Source: Bacteroidetes bacterium CG12_big_fil_rev_8_21_14_0_65_60_17
GTDB taxonomy: Bacteria; Bacteroidota; Rhodothermia; Rhodothermales; UBA10348
Assembly (NCBI GenBank): GCA_002787815.1
Contig: PCUY01000047.1
Span: forward strand, 1 to 64,000
DNA: 64,000 nt
Direction: 5' to 3'
Part shown: piece after piece, positions 9,263-18,404 of the stretch
Layout: each line of letters starts with the position of its first letter
Position numbering within the stretch: position 1 is the first letter of the stretch
Notes under the pieces: generated by a model
Databases searched by the model: none
Told to the model about the DNA's origin: nothing
What the model saw: only the letters and a program-made list of their open reading frames with translations
Translations under genes and position numbers: made by a program

Positions 9263-11035
9263 TCACCCCGGGAGCTGTTCGCCCGGATTCACGAACAGAT
9301 TCTCCTCCCACGCGTGTTGTTTATCGTGCAGTTCGCGGTAGCGGCCGCCCAGCGCCATGAGTTCCGCGTGCGTGCCCTGCTCCACGATCTGCCCCGCTTC
9401 GAGCACCAGGATCTGGTCGGCGCTCCGGATGGTCGAGAGGCGGTGCGCAATCACGAACGCCGTGCGTCCGGCACGCAGGCTGCGGAGCCCCGCCTGGATG
9501 AGGGCTTCGCTCTCACTGTCCAGGCTCGAGGTCGCCTCATCGAGTACCAGAATGCGCGGATCGGCCAGAATGGCGCGGGCTATGGCCATGCGCTGCCGCT
9601 GACCGCCAGAGAGCTTGACGCCACGCTCTCCGACAACGGTATGGTACCCCTCGGTAAACTCGGAAATGAAATCGTGGCAGTGGGCGAGCCTCGCCACGTG
9701 CTCGACCTCCTCCTGCGTTGCATCGGGCCGGGCGAAGCGGATATTCTCTGCAATGGTCCCGTCGAAAAGAAAGTTTTCCTGCAGGACAACGCCCAGGTAG
9801 GACCGGTAGGATGCCAGGGGGATATCTGCCAAGTCGCGCCCATCGACCCGGATGTGCCCTGCATCGGGGCGATTGAACGCCATAACCAGGCTTACGAGCG
9901 TGCTCTTGCCCGAGCCGCTTGAGCCAACGAGGGCGGTCGTGGTGCCGGCCCGCGCTGTAAAACTGATGCCGCGAAGCACGGGTTCGTCCACTTCATAGGC
10001 GAAGTGCACGTTGTCGAACGCAATCGTTCCCTCGAGTTCGTCCAGCGGGGCTTTGCCTTCGTCCTCCACATCTTCAGTCGGCTCGGCAAGGAGCTCGCGT
10101 ATGCGGTCCAGTCCCGCGAAGGCCTCCGACACCTGCGTCCCGATGGATGCCATCTGTATGATCGGCGCGGCCAACAGCCCGATCAGAAAAATGTACAGCA
10201 CAAAATCGCCGAGCGTCATGCGACCCTCCAGGATGGAGTTGCCGCCAATTACAATCATCAAAATGCCCACGCCGCCGATCACAATGCCAGCAAATGTGGC
10301 CATGGCAGACACGCCCGTGATGGAACGTCGGACATTCTCAAACAGTCGCTCGACGCCGGCCGTGAACACGGACTGCTCCCGCGCCTCGGTTCCGTAGGCT
10401 TTGACAATGCGGATTCCGCTCAGCGTTTCGCTCAGGCGCCCGGTCACGTCAGCGTTGATTTCTCCACGATCGCGGAAAATGGGACGCAGTTTTTTGAAGG
10501 CCACGGCCAAGCCGCCGCCGAACACCACAAGGAAGAGGAGTGTCACGGTCGTCAGCTGCCAATTCAGCCAGAACAACGCGCCGAGAGCAATGGCGGCGGT
10601 AAATACGCCGCCTACAAGTTGCACTATTCCGGTTCCGACCAGATTTCGGATGCCTTCAGCGTCCGTCATGATCCGTGAGATGAGTACGCCCGTCTTGGTG
10701 CCGTCGAAATACCGGACGGGAAGGCGCGTGACATGCGCCTGGACGCGGCGGCGCATGTCCATGATAGCCCGTTGTGCCGTGACACTGATGACCTGGGACA
10801 AGGTGAACGTCGTGACGGCCTGGACGACGGTCGCCGCTCCCACGGCCAGCGCGAGTGGAATGAGCAGGTCGTGCTTTCCGGACCCCAGCACATCGTCAAT
10901 CAGCAACTTGGAGCTTGCCGGCAGCACGAAACCGCTCAGCCGGTTGACGACCATTATCACGAATCCGAGCGCAAGCGTGCGCCGGTGAATCCACATCAGG
11001 TCGCGGGCTTCCTGCCAGGTGGCGGATGTATTCAA
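9263..11035 (-). CDS. ABC exporter, fused permease-ATPase
   Basis: Second exporter half-transporter, 590 residues. The N-terminal membrane domain (helices in residues ~15-310) carries the coupling-helix region. The C-terminal ATPase has Walker A GSSGSGKST, Q-loop region VVLQENFLFDG, signature LSGGQRQ, Walker [17 protein letters not shown] and H-loop IAHRLST. It resembles MsbA/multidrug exporters. It differs clearly from the exporter at 2448-4202, so this is not a recent duplication. It is divergent from the deacetylase-family gene across an 85-base gap. Substrate not inferable from sequence. Confidence 0.92.
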   Translation of the reverse strand: MNTSATWQEARDLMWIHRRTLALGFVIMVVNRLSGFVLPASSKLLIDDVLGSGKHDLLIPLALAVGAATVVQAVTTFTLSQVISVTAQRAIMDMRRRVQAHVTRLPVRYFDGTKTGVLISRIMTDAEGIRNLVGTGIVQLVGGVFTAAIALGALFWLNWQLTTVTLLFLVVFGGGLAVAFKKLRPIFRDRGEINADVTGRLSETLSGIRIVKAYGTEAREQSVFTAGVERLFENVRRSITGVSAMATFAGIVIGGVGILMIVIGGNSILEGRMTLGDFVLYIFLIGLLAAPIIQMASIGTQVSEAFAGLDRIRELLAEPTEDVEDEGKAPLDELEGTIAFDNVHFAYEVDEPVLRGISFTARAGTTTALVGSSGSGKSTLVSLVMAFNRPDAGHIRVDGRDLADIPLASYRSYLGVVLQENFLFDGTIAENIRFARPDATQEEVEHVARLAHCHDFISEFTEGYHTVVGERGVKLSGGQRQRMAIARAILADPRILVLDEATSSLDSESEALIQAGLRSLRAGRTAFVIAHRLSTIRSADQILVLEAGQIVEQGTHAELMALGGRYRELHDKQHAWEENLFVNPGEQLPG

Positions 11036-11120
11036 TGCGGAGCGTAGTCGAAAGGGTTTCGGGAAAGACGGGCGGCATCATGTACGGCCATGCCGACGTT
11101 TGGTTGTACCTTTTTCCACC

Positions 11121-12080
11121 ATGTACTTCATCACACATCCCGACTGCCTGCTCCACGACGTGGGCCTCTGGCACCCGGAGCGTCCGGCACGCCTCACGCA
11201 CCTTGAGGACCACCTCATTGCGAGCCAGCGCATGCACCTGCTGACCCGGGTAGATGCGCCCGCCGCGACGCACACAGAACTCCTGCGCGTGCATTCACCG
11301 GCCTACCTGGCCCGGCTCTGTCGCCTGGCCGCCTCCGCCACGCCCAATGCGCCGTCTGTCATCGATTCCGATACCATGGTGACGCCCCATACGCTGCGGG
11401 CGGCCGCACGGGCAGCCGGCGCGGTCCGCCTAGCCGTGGAGCTTGTGCTCAGTCGCGAGCGCCTGCCCGGCGGTGAGCGCCCCCTCGGCACACCGCTGCG
11501 AGCGGACCGCGCCTTCTGCGCCGTGCGGCCGCCCGGCCACCATGCCTCCCGGGACCAGGCCATGGGATTCTGTTTCTACAACAACGTAGCTGTCGGCGTG
11601 GCCCACGCCGCCATGCAACACGGCATCCGCCGCACGGCCATCGTGGACTTCGACGTGCACCACGGAAATGGCACGGAAAGCATCCTCACCCGAAGTGCCG
11701 ATCAGGAGACGCTCTTCGTCAGCCTGTTCCAGCACCCCTTCTACCCGCCTGTTCCCGAGACCACGCCCCCACCCGGTGTGCATCATGTCCGCCTGCCGGC
11801 GGGAACCGGCAGCGGGGCTTTCCGGTCGGCTGTCACACAGCATGTCGCGCCCCCGCTGGCGGCATTCCACCCGGAACTGCTGTTCATATCGGCCGGATTT
11901 GATGGCCACGCGGCGGATCCGTATGCCGATTGGCACCTGCACGAAGATGACTTCGCTTTCATCACGGAATCGCTGTTGGACGCCACAACCTGCCCTGTCG
12001 TATCCGTCCTCGAGGGAGGCTATGACCTCCCCGCCCTCGGACGCTGCGCAGCCGCCCATATCGATGCGCTGCTGCGCTGA
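11121..12080 (+). CDS. histone deacetylase superfamily / acetoin-utilisation-type amidohydrolase
   Basis: 319-residue zinc hydrolase of the HDAC/AcuC/acetylpolyamine amidohydrolase family, which removes acyl groups from lysine or polyamine nitrogens. The start MYFITHPDCLLHD at 11121 is chosen because the family begins right at this strand; the ORF-track start 102 bases upstream has no conservation. Motifs: RPPGHHASRDQAMGFCFYNN (catalytic His pair), DFDVHHGNGT (zinc Asp/His), SAGFDGHAADP (zinc Asp), and LEGGYDL. A TACCTTTT box lies 7-14 bases upstream of the ATG, so a very short leader is possible. Substrate unknown; bacterial members commonly act on acetylated enzymes or polyamines. Confidence 0.9.
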   Translation: MYFITHPDCLLHDVGLWHPERPARLTHLEDHLIASQRMHLLTRVDAPAATHTELLRVHSPAYLARLCRLAASATPNAPSVIDSDTMVTPHTLRAAARAAGAVRLAVELVLSRERLPGGERPLGTPLRADRAFCAVRPPGHHASRDQAMGFCFYNNVAVGVAHAAMQHGIRRTAIVDFDVHHGNGTESILTRSADQETLFVSLFQHPFYPPVPETTPPPGVHHVRLPAGTGSGAFRSAVTQHVAPPLAAFHPELLFISAGFDGHAADPYADWHLHEDDFAFITESLLDATTCPVVSVLEGGYDLPALGRCAAAHIDALLR

Positions 12081-12088
12081 TACGCCAT

Positions 12089-12499
12089 TCACGGGCCTTG
12101 GTCCGGGACGTCTGCCGGAAGGAAAGCAATGTCGGGAAACATGCGCAACAATTGCTGGTCGTGCGTAGCCAATGAGACGTCAAGCCTCTTGGCCAAGACA
12201 ACGTATTGACCGTCGTATGCAGAACAGCCGAATTGACAGGAAAGAGTCAGCACATCCTCGGGCGGTACATCGAACGTGGCCGAGCACATCAACATCATTG
12301 CGGTGTCCATGAGTTCCACTGCCTGGTGGGTGGCAATATCTCCTCTGCGTGCGTATTTCCAGACAACGTTCATGAACTCACTTTTCCAGAGTTGGGGTGC
12401 TGCCCAATCGGGATGCCGCTTCCGTAGTGCCACGACCGAATCCGTATCCTCCCCTCTCATGACGTACGCCGCCAGGACAGTCACATCCACCACAATCAC
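12089..12499 (-). CDS. PIN-domain toxin (VapC/FitB-like)
   Basis: 136-residue PIN-domain protein, a probable Mg-dependent endoribonuclease toxin. Expected acidic residues are visible: Asp in MIVVDVTVL, Glu in WKSEFMNVVW, Asp in SAYDGQYVVLAKRL and Asp in LATHDQQLL. Its ATG overlaps the antitoxin stop codon by ATGA, the standard antitoxin-first arrangement. The closest general type by partner (RHH/FitA-like antitoxin) is FitAB/VapBC. It lies convergent to and 8 bases from the deacetylase-family gene. The RNA target is unknown. Confidence 0.88.
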   Translation of the reverse strand: MIVVDVTVLAAYVMRGEDTDSVVALRKRHPDWAAPQLWKSEFMNVVWKYARRGDIATHQAVELMDTAMMLMCSATFDVPPEDVLTLSCQFGCSAYDGQYVVLAKRLDVSLATHDQQLLRMFPDIAFLPADVPDQGP

Positions 12500-12735
12500 G
12501 TCCGCCCCTCATCGATAGCCGACCGTAAATCCTTTCTCCTCACATACACAGGCATACGTTCACGGATTTTCTGCACGCGAATGAAACTGTCTTCTTCGCT
12601 CGCCGCACGATGCCCCAACGCACGCTCCAAAATCACTGTCGTCTGAGCCGCAATGCTACGCCTGTTCTCTGCGGCAGACCGTTTCAAATCGGCATACAGG
12701 GCGTCGGGGAGGTCTTTGATGGTAAGATTGGCCAT
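12496..12735 (-). CDS. FitA-like ribbon-helix-helix antitoxin
   Basis: 79-residue antitoxin. The N-terminal MANLTIKDLPDALYADLKRSAAENRRS is a ribbon-helix-helix DNA-binding unit of the FitA/Arc type. The C-terminal tail (VQKIRERMPVYVRR) would occupy the toxin groove. The start at 12735 is preferred over the ORF-track start, because the RHH strand begins there and the upstream codons contain the putative operator palindrome. It is expected to neutralise the PIN toxin and to repress the operon with it. Confidence 0.88.
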   Translation of the reverse strand: MANLTIKDLPDALYADLKRSAAENRRSIAAQTTVILERALGHRAASEEDSFIRVQKIRERMPVYVRRKDLRSAIDEGRT

Positions 12736-12753
12736 TGGTGGACTTCCGAAATA

Positions 12754-12768
12754 CATGCTTTTTGCATG
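12754..12768. promoter_or_regulatory. inverted repeat, candidate antitoxin operator
   Basis: CATGC-TTTTT-GCATG, a perfect 5-base inverted repeat with a 5-base A/T spacer, lies 18 to 33 bases upstream of the antitoxin ATG. FitAB- and VapBC-type complexes are known to bind palindromes in their own promoter, so this is a plausible autoregulatory operator. Position and symmetry are seen; the function is inferred. Confidence 0.4.
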
Positions 12769-12807
12769 CAACCGTACAGAATGACCGTGGGTTCCAGAAA
12801 CTGCCGA

Positions 12808-14664
12808 TCAATCGAAATACATCACGAGCGAGTACACGTTGTCGGTCAGGGAGCTTTCCACGTTTTTGAAGGCGCGATGGAAAAGCGTCAGCATGGCCTT
12901 GTTTTCCACCATCACGTCCGCCACGAACCCGGCAATGCCATGCGATTTGGCCGCCTGACTGAGCCCTTCCAGCATGCTCGTGCCCAGTCCACGGCCCTGG
13001 AAATCATCTGCCACGAGAAGCGCCACCTCGGCCATGTTCGTCTGTGGATTCAGCACATACCGCCCGATGCCCACCATCCGGGACTCTTCCTGCCGCTCCC
13101 CGATCGTCGCCACCATGGCCATCTCCCGTTTGTAATCGACCCTCAGGAATTCCTGCAGCCGCTCGTGGGGCATGGATTTGAGCGAGCTGAAGAACCGGTG
13201 ATAGATGGTGTCTTCCGAAAGGGAGTAGAACATTTCCCGGAGCGCGGGTTCATCGGTCGGCTTGATGGGCCTCAGTACGGCTGTCCTGCCACCTTCCAAC
13301 TCGATGTCCTGCTCCAGGTCTACAGGGTACTCGGGCGTTGAGAATGGCATCTCGATCTGGTCCCGGTAGACCAGGCGCCGCGCCTTGGCCTCTGCCATGA
13401 GCCACGGCCGGAACTTGGGGTGTGCTATCTGGATGAGAGCCAGGGCGCGCTCGCGCACCGTCTTGCCATAGAGGTACGCCGTGCCGTACTCGGTGACCAC
13501 GTACTGCACATCGGCCCGCGAGGTTACAACGCCGGCACCCGGCTTGAGCGTCGGTACAATGCGCGACACCGTCCCGCCGGCTGCCGTGGACGGCAGCGCG
13601 ATGATGGCTTTGCCCTCATTCGCCCGTCGGGCCCCGCGCACGAAATCGACCTGTCCGCCGAACCCGCTGAAAAACATGTCCCCGAGCGAGTCGGCGCAGA
13701 CCTGACCCGTCATGTCGACCTCGAGCGCCGAATTGATGGCCACCATCCGGTCGTTGCGTGCTATCACGAACGGATCGTTGGTGTACTCGGACGGCCTGAA
13801 TTCGATCATCGGATTGTTGTCTATGAAGTCATAGAGCTTGCGCGAGCCGAGCACGAAACTGGCCACGATCTTGCCGGCATGAAGTGTCTTGCGTGAGTTT
13901 GTCACGACACCTTTCTCAATGAGCGGAATAATTCCATCCGAGAACATCTCCGTGTGGATACCCAGATCCCGGTGCTCGGTCAGAAAGTGCAACACCGCGT
14001 CGGGAATGGCCCCGATTCCAAGCTGAAGCGTTGCGCCGTTGGGGATGAGTCCGGTGATATGCCGGGCGATGGCCTTGGACAGATCGTCCGGCGCACCCTG
14101 CGGGGCTTCGAGGAGCGGATCATCGCATGGCACGAGCCGATCAATGTTGCTCACGTGGATGAAGCTGTCCCCGAGCGCCCGCGGCGCATTGCTGTTCACC
14201 TCGGCAATGACCATGCGGGCACTTTCAGCCGCCGCTTTCACGATGTCGGTGGCCACACCATAACTGCAGTATCCGTGCTCGTCGGGTTCACTGACCTGGA
14301 TGAGAGCCACATCGACGACCATGCGCCTGTTCCTGAGCAGCCGGGGTATTTCAGAAAGGAATACAGGCGTATAGTCCGCCTCTCCCCGGGCGACGGTCTT
14401 CCGGACATTGGCGCCGATGAAGAAGGCATTGTGCCGAAAGCGGGATGCTGCCTCGCCTTCCACGTACGGCGCTGCTCCCAGCGTCATGATGTGGATGACC
14501 TCGATATCACTGACCGCTCTGTTTGCGACCATGGCATGAACGAGTGACTGTGGCTCACCGGCCCCGCTGCCGATGAAAACGCGGTTGCCATTTTCCAGGT
14601 CCTCGAGTGCCCGGTCTGCGGTGCACACTTTTGCGTTGTATCGCTTTTTCCAATCTTTGCCCAT
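12808..14664 (-). CDS. acetyl-CoA hydrolase/CoA-transferase fused to a GNAT acetyltransferase domain
   Basis: Two-domain protein of about 618 residues from MGKDWKKRY at 14664; the ORF track starts 16 codons earlier. Residues ~1-430 are an acetyl-CoA hydrolase/4-hydroxybutyrate CoA-transferase unit, with VSEPDEHGYCSYG, LQLGIGAIPDAV, and the active-site Glu in VVTEYGTAYLYGK that forms the acyl-CoA anhydride/thioester. Residues ~470-618 are a GNAT domain with the acetyl-CoA loop DDFQGRGLGTSML. Fusions of this order occur in several phyla. The transferase could exchange acetyl or 4-hydroxybutyryl groups with CoA, while the GNAT part might acetylate a protein or small molecule, possibly in an acyl-CoA-sensing role (inference). 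No cofactor pathway genes are adjacent. Confidence 0.88.
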   Translation of the reverse strand: MGKDWKKRYNAKVCTADRALEDLENGNRVFIGSGAGEPQSLVHAMVANRAVSDIEVIHIMTLGAAPYVEGEAASRFRHNAFFIGANVRKTVARGEADYTPVFLSEIPRLLRNRRMVVDVALIQVSEPDEHGYCSYGVATDIVKAAAESARMVIAEVNSNAPRALGDSFIHVSNIDRLVPCDDPLLEAPQGAPDDLSKAIARHITGLIPNGATLQLGIGAIPDAVLHFLTEHRDLGIHTEMFSDGIIPLIEKGVVTNSRKTLHAGKIVASFVLGSRKLYDFIDNNPMIEFRPSEYTNDPFVIARNDRMVAINSALEVDMTGQVCADSLGDMFFSGFGGQVDFVRGARRANEGKAIIALPSTAAGGTVSRIVPTLKPGAGVVTSRADVQYVVTEYGTAYLYGKTVRERALALIQIAHPKFRPWLMAEAKARRLVYRDQIEMPFSTPEYPVDLEQDIELEGGRTAVLRPIKPTDEPALREMFYSLSEDTIYHRFFSSLKSMPHERLQEFLRVDYKREMAMVATIGERQEESRMVGIGRYVLNPQTNMAEVALLVADDFQGRGLGTSMLEGLSQAAKSHGIAGFVADVMVENKAMLTLFHRAFKNVESSLTDNVYSLVMYFD

Positions 14665-14810
14665 GATGCCAGCCGCGATGTAAGGTGTCAGTGTTGTGGA
14701 GATGGATGCCACCCAGGAAACGTACGACGCTTCCGCTGAAGGAGCTCAATCCGCGTCCTGACCCGGTTGTAGGGAATTACCGGAACTTCGGAAAGCGCTT
14801 CCGGCGACAC

Positions 14811-15686
14811 TCAGCGCCAGTCATTCTTCAGAAAACGTCCGACGGCCAGGAGGCTGCCTGACCAACCCAGGAATATGCCCATCAGTACGAGCAGCACACC
14901 GAAAATGAGCCTGAGCCCGAACGAAATACCTGTCAGCTGCGGAATGTACAGCACGATTCCGGCGTACAGCGCCGCAAGTATCAGCAGGGATAGAAGTGCC
15001 GAAATCACCCCCTGGGCAATTCCCTCCACAAGGAAGGGCTTTCTGATGAAGCCATTGGTTGCCCCCACCAGTCGCATGGTCCGGATCATCAGACGCCGCG
15101 CATAAATGGTCAGCCGAATGGTATTGGCTACCAGCACAACCGATGCGAAGATCACCAGCACACCGAGTGAAATCCCGATCAGCGAGAGCAGACGTAAATT
15201 GGCCTGCACCTTAACAAGCAGCGGCTGGTTGTAGACAACCTCATCGACATTTCGCCACGTCGCGACCTCGTCCACCAGGCGCTGGAGGCTGTCGGGCCGC
15301 GCCCAGTCGGAATCCACCCGTATTCGGATGGATGCGGGCAAAAAGGCGGCATCCATGTACACACCGGCCTCGGCACCGAACTCCCTGAGGAATATCTGCT
15401 GGGCCTCATCGGACGTGATATACCTGACCTCTTCCACTCCGGGAAGCAGTTCGGCGCGCGCGCGGAGCGCGCGCGCCGAACTGTCCGGGATATCGGACAG
15501 AAACATTTCCACCTCTCCGACCCGCTGCTTGAGCCACGAGGACACCGTACGCGCCTCCCACGACACCATGGCGAAGAGCCCGACGAGGACGAGCGCCACC
15601 GTCATCGACAATATGGATGCCGCCGTGGAAAACCGCGCCCGGTTCAGCCCGGCCAGCCCTTCGCGTATGGTGTAGGGAATCATCAC
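14811..15686 (-). CDS. ftsX: cell-division ABC permease FtsX
   Basis: 291-residue four-helix FtsX: a short cytoplasmic N-terminus (IPYTIREGLAGLNRAR), first helix at about 21-43, a periplasmic domain (~44-165), then three helices with TMRLVGATNGFIRKPFLVEG between them. FtsX with FtsE activates cell-wall hydrolases at the septum. No ftsE is adjacent, although ftsEX are usually paired; in Bacteroidota separate loci are common. Its ATG overlaps the stop of the M14 carboxypeptidase gene by 4 bases. The segment SSARALRARAEL is encoded by a perfect 17-base hairpin (see the repeat entry). Confidence 0.9.
   Translation of the reverse strand: MMIPYTIREGLAGLNRARFSTAASILSMTVALVLVGLFAMVSWEARTVSSWLKQRVGEVEMFLSDIPDSSARALRARAELLPGVEEVRYITSDEAQQIFLREFGAEAGVYMDAAFLPASIRIRVDSDWARPDSLQRLVDEVATWRNVDEVVYNQPLLVKVQANLRLLSLIGISLGVLVIFASVVLVANTIRLTIYARRLMIRTMRLVGATNGFIRKPFLVEGIAQGVISALLSLLILAALYAGIVLYIPQLTGISFGLRLIFGVLLVLMGIFLGWSGSLLAVGRFLKNDWR
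15447..15483. repeat. perfect 17-bp inverted repeat inside ftsX
   Basis: CAGTTCGGCGCGCGCGC is followed by GGA and then its exact reverse complement. With a 3-base loop and a (GC)n core, this would form an extremely stable hairpin in DNA or mRNA. It lies in frame in the periplasmic-domain part of ftsX. There is no T-run after it on either strand, so it is not a standard terminator. Confidence 0.95.
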
Positions 15687-18364
15687 ATTCCGGGCATGAG
15701 CATGACCGCATTCTGCACCAGGCGTGCAGGACCGACCCAGAACATGCGGTACTGCGTGTTGTCGGTAAGCAGTACGACGCGTCCCGACCCCATATTCTGT
15801 ACGGCCGCAAATGCATGTCCTGCTATCACTTTCTGATTCTCCTCCGATGCATACCCGGACACCAGAAGGCGCGACGTGTCCTTTTCATACCAGCCCACCG
15901 TCTGCACATCATCCGAGGGCGCGATCGCCGACGTATTGAATTTCACCGAATAGAGCCGCGAACCCATCCCGAATGCAAGCGGGTGAGAATCGTCAAGGTG
16001 CCCGAGCATGACCGCCCCCGGAATCCGCTTCAGGCCGGATGAGTCCGTGCGCGCCTCGTAGCGCGTGTAGTAGCTGTCCTTCAGTTCGGTATCGGCGTCA
16101 TCCTTTTTCTTTTCCTTCTTTTTCTTCCATTCGGATGCGGTCTCAGCGCGCACAAGGCCGGACGATATGGCCCAGCTCGCAGCCGATTCCGTGGCTACCA
16201 CGGTTCCGCCCCGGCGCACCCAGTCCTTCAATGCCGCCACCGCCGAGCTGTCAAACATCCCCCCGTACGATCCGCCCGGCATGAGCAGTACATCGTACGC
16301 CGACCAGTCGAGGCTCCGGAGACTCCCCGAACGGATCCGGTCAATTCCGAACTCCGTCCAGCGATCAAAAAGCAGCCAGAGCTGCCCCGCCGTGAGCGAC
16401 GACACGCCCTCGTCGACCACGAGTGCCACACGCGGCTCCTTCACCGGGCGCGAGCTGGAAGAAGCCAGATCAATCCCCGCATCCATCCGCCCCGTGTCAA
16501 AGCCCTGGATATGCACACCCGCATGGTCCGCAATCCGGGCCATGTCCCGGTGGATGTCCGTCACCTTGTCACGGTTACGGCCCAGTAGCACGACGAGCGA
16601 TCCGCGCCCGTAGGTCGTGCCACCGAACGTGAAGGTTTTTGTCGCCGAGCGCACGTTGTACCCCGCACGCCAGAGCGCCGCCAGGGCCTTCGGTGCGTGC
16701 CGCTGCTCCCAATCCACGACGTATGCATACCGCGCAGGACTTCCGGAGACTCCCTCGCGCGGCGATGGGGCTTCCGTCACCGCCCGGGTCGCTGCCCGAA
16801 GCTCCGACTCGGTCCACGCCGCATCCAGATTGTAGGCGAGCGGGACCGACCACGCCGACATGTCATACATGACTGAGTCCTCGATTTCCATCTGCCGCGC
16901 CATGAGCGTCTCAATGAAAATGTGGCGCGCCTGGTCGGTCGGAATCACGAACGTGCCTTCCGCAAACCGGGCCTGTGACGGACGTCCGCTTGCGTAGTCG
17001 TGTGCATCCCGCACGGTCACATCTTCGGCGAGTTGCTCCACGCGCACACCATGGGCCAGCAGCATATCCACAACATCGTACACGTAGCCCCGCCCCCCGT
17101 CGTCGCGCACCAGATAGGCGGTCGTCGCCGTTTCACGGTTTGCCGGTGAGTGGAATTCCTGGAAATAATCCAGCAGCGCGCGCCGCTCCCTGACCGCCAG
17201 ATCAATCGTGGCCAGCGACGTCTTGAAATGATCAAATATCCGCTGGCGCAGCGTGAGTACATACCCGTCGTTGGTCGCGACCGCGCGGCCACCGCGGCTG
17301 TGCCCACCCTGCTCTGTCAGCATCCCGATCCCACCGAACAGGCTGGGATAGGAGGAGCCATAGCCCGGATAGAAGAAGTCAAACGCCTCGCGCGTGAAGT
17401 AATTCACCTTGGCCTCGTCGAACGCCTTCGCGTTGGCCCGGCCGAAACGGTCCGCCCAGTCATCATAGGCATCGGGCAGTTTCAGATTGCGCGGCGACTG
17501 CCCCGGCATGGTGAAATAATTCGAATTGTAGCCCTGTTCGTGATAGTCGGTGTGCACCTGGGGCAGCCAGCGCTGGTACGTGGCAATCCGTCCCCTCGAC
17601 TCTGGATGCACCAGCCACACCCAGTCCCGGTTCAGATCGAACCAGTAGTGGTTCGACCGCCCGCCTGGCCACGGTTCATCGTGTTCCATATCCGACGCAT
17701 TCGTGCGCAGCATGTGGCTCTGCACCGAGCGGTACCAGTTCACATACCGGTCCCGCCCGTCTGGATTCATGGAAGGCACAATCAGCACGACGGCATGATC
17801 CAGCCACTCCTGTGTTTTCCCGTCGGTCGCACTTGCCAGGCGGTAGGCCACCTGCATGGCCGTCTCCGTGCTCGATGCCTCGTTTCCGTGCACATTGTAC
17901 GAGAGCCACACCACAACCGGGTTTGCCTCCTTGATGGCCTCCTTCTCCGCCGCCGGCACCGATGGATCGGCCAGCTTCAGGTTCGCCAGCCGGATATCAT
18001 CCATGCGCGCATGGTTGGCCTCGGACGTTATGGCCAACACGTGCAGGGGCCTCCCTTCCCAGGTCTGCCCCATCTCACGCATTCCAATGCGGGGAGATGC
18101 GGCGGTCAGCGCCTCCAGATATTCCACGACATGGGCATGAAGCGTGTAGGCCTCACCGGCAGCGTATCCGAGCACCGACTCGGGCGATGGAATGTTTTCA
18201 TCCCGCGGAATATCCGCGTCGAAATCAAAATAGGCCGGAAGCAGGCCTGCGTCGTGGGCAATGGGATCGGGCGCCTCCTGGGCGCCTGCAGTAACCGGTG
18301 CAACAAGTGCAATCGCCAGACCAAAAACCGGTATGGCGAGGAGGTGGGGTCGGAAAAGGGACAT
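15683..18364 (-). CDS. secreted M14 zinc carboxypeptidase with GATase-like C-terminal domain
   Basis: 893-residue secreted metallopeptidase. The start MSLFRPHLLAIPVFG at 18364 gives a signal peptide ending at TAGAQ; the ORF-track start adds 17 residues. The M14 domain (~90-370) shows the zinc motif in YNVHGNEASST, substrate-site VPSMNPDGRDRY, and the third zinc His region QVHTDYHEQG. The C-terminal third contains a DJ-1/GATase-like fold (VLLMPGGSYGGMFD, RRGGTVVATESAASW), a combination known in large Bacteroidota/Rhodothermota M14 proteins. A lysine-rich stretch (KKKKEKKKDDAD) interrupts that domain. It follows the M36-like protease gene by 40 bases and overlaps ftsX, forming a peptide-degradation run. 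Confidence 0.9.
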   Translation of the reverse strand: MSLFRPHLLAIPVFGLAIALVAPVTAGAQEAPDPIAHDAGLLPAYFDFDADIPRDENIPSPESVLGYAAGEAYTLHAHVVEYLEALTAASPRIGMREMGQTWEGRPLHVLAITSEANHARMDDIRLANLKLADPSVPAAEKEAIKEANPVVVWLSYNVHGNEASSTETAMQVAYRLASATDGKTQEWLDHAVVLIVPSMNPDGRDRYVNWYRSVQSHMLRTNASDMEHDEPWPGGRSNHYWFDLNRDWVWLVHPESRGRIATYQRWLPQVHTDYHEQGYNSNYFTMPGQSPRNLKLPDAYDDWADRFGRANAKAFDEAKVNYFTREAFDFFYPGYGSSYPSLFGGIGMLTEQGGHSRGGRAVATNDGYVLTLRQRIFDHFKTSLATIDLAVRERRALLDYFQEFHSPANRETATTAYLVRDDGGRGYVYDVVDMLLAHGVRVEQLAEDVTVRDAHDYASGRPSQARFAEGTFVIPTDQARHIFIETLMARQMEIEDSVMYDMSAWSVPLAYNLDAAWTESELRAATRAVTEAPSPREGVSGSPARYAYVVDWEQRHAPKALAALWRAGYNVRSATKTFTFGGTTYGRGSLVVLLGRNRDKVTDIHRDMARIADHAGVHIQGFDTGRMDAGIDLASSSSRPVKEPRVALVVDEGVSSLTAGQLWLLFDRWTEFGIDRIRSGSLRSLDWSAYDVLLMPGGSYGGMFDSSAVAALKDWVRRGGTVVATESAASWAISSGLVRAETASEWKKKKEKKKDDADTELKDSYYTRYEARTDSSGLKRIPGAVMLGHLDDSHPLAFGMGSRLYSVKFNTSAIAPSDDVQTVGWYEKDTSRLLVSGYASEENQKVIAGHAFAAVQNMGSGRVVLLTDNTQYRMFWVGPARLVQNAVMLMPGM

Positions 18365-18404
18365 GACCTTCAGGGCTGATGAATATCGTGTCCCGCAATA
18401 TAGG

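Noticed and set aside
17150-18379. 409-residue plus-strand ORF
   Set aside because: Shadow of the M14 carboxypeptidase; the minus-strand frame carries the signal peptide and zinc motifs.
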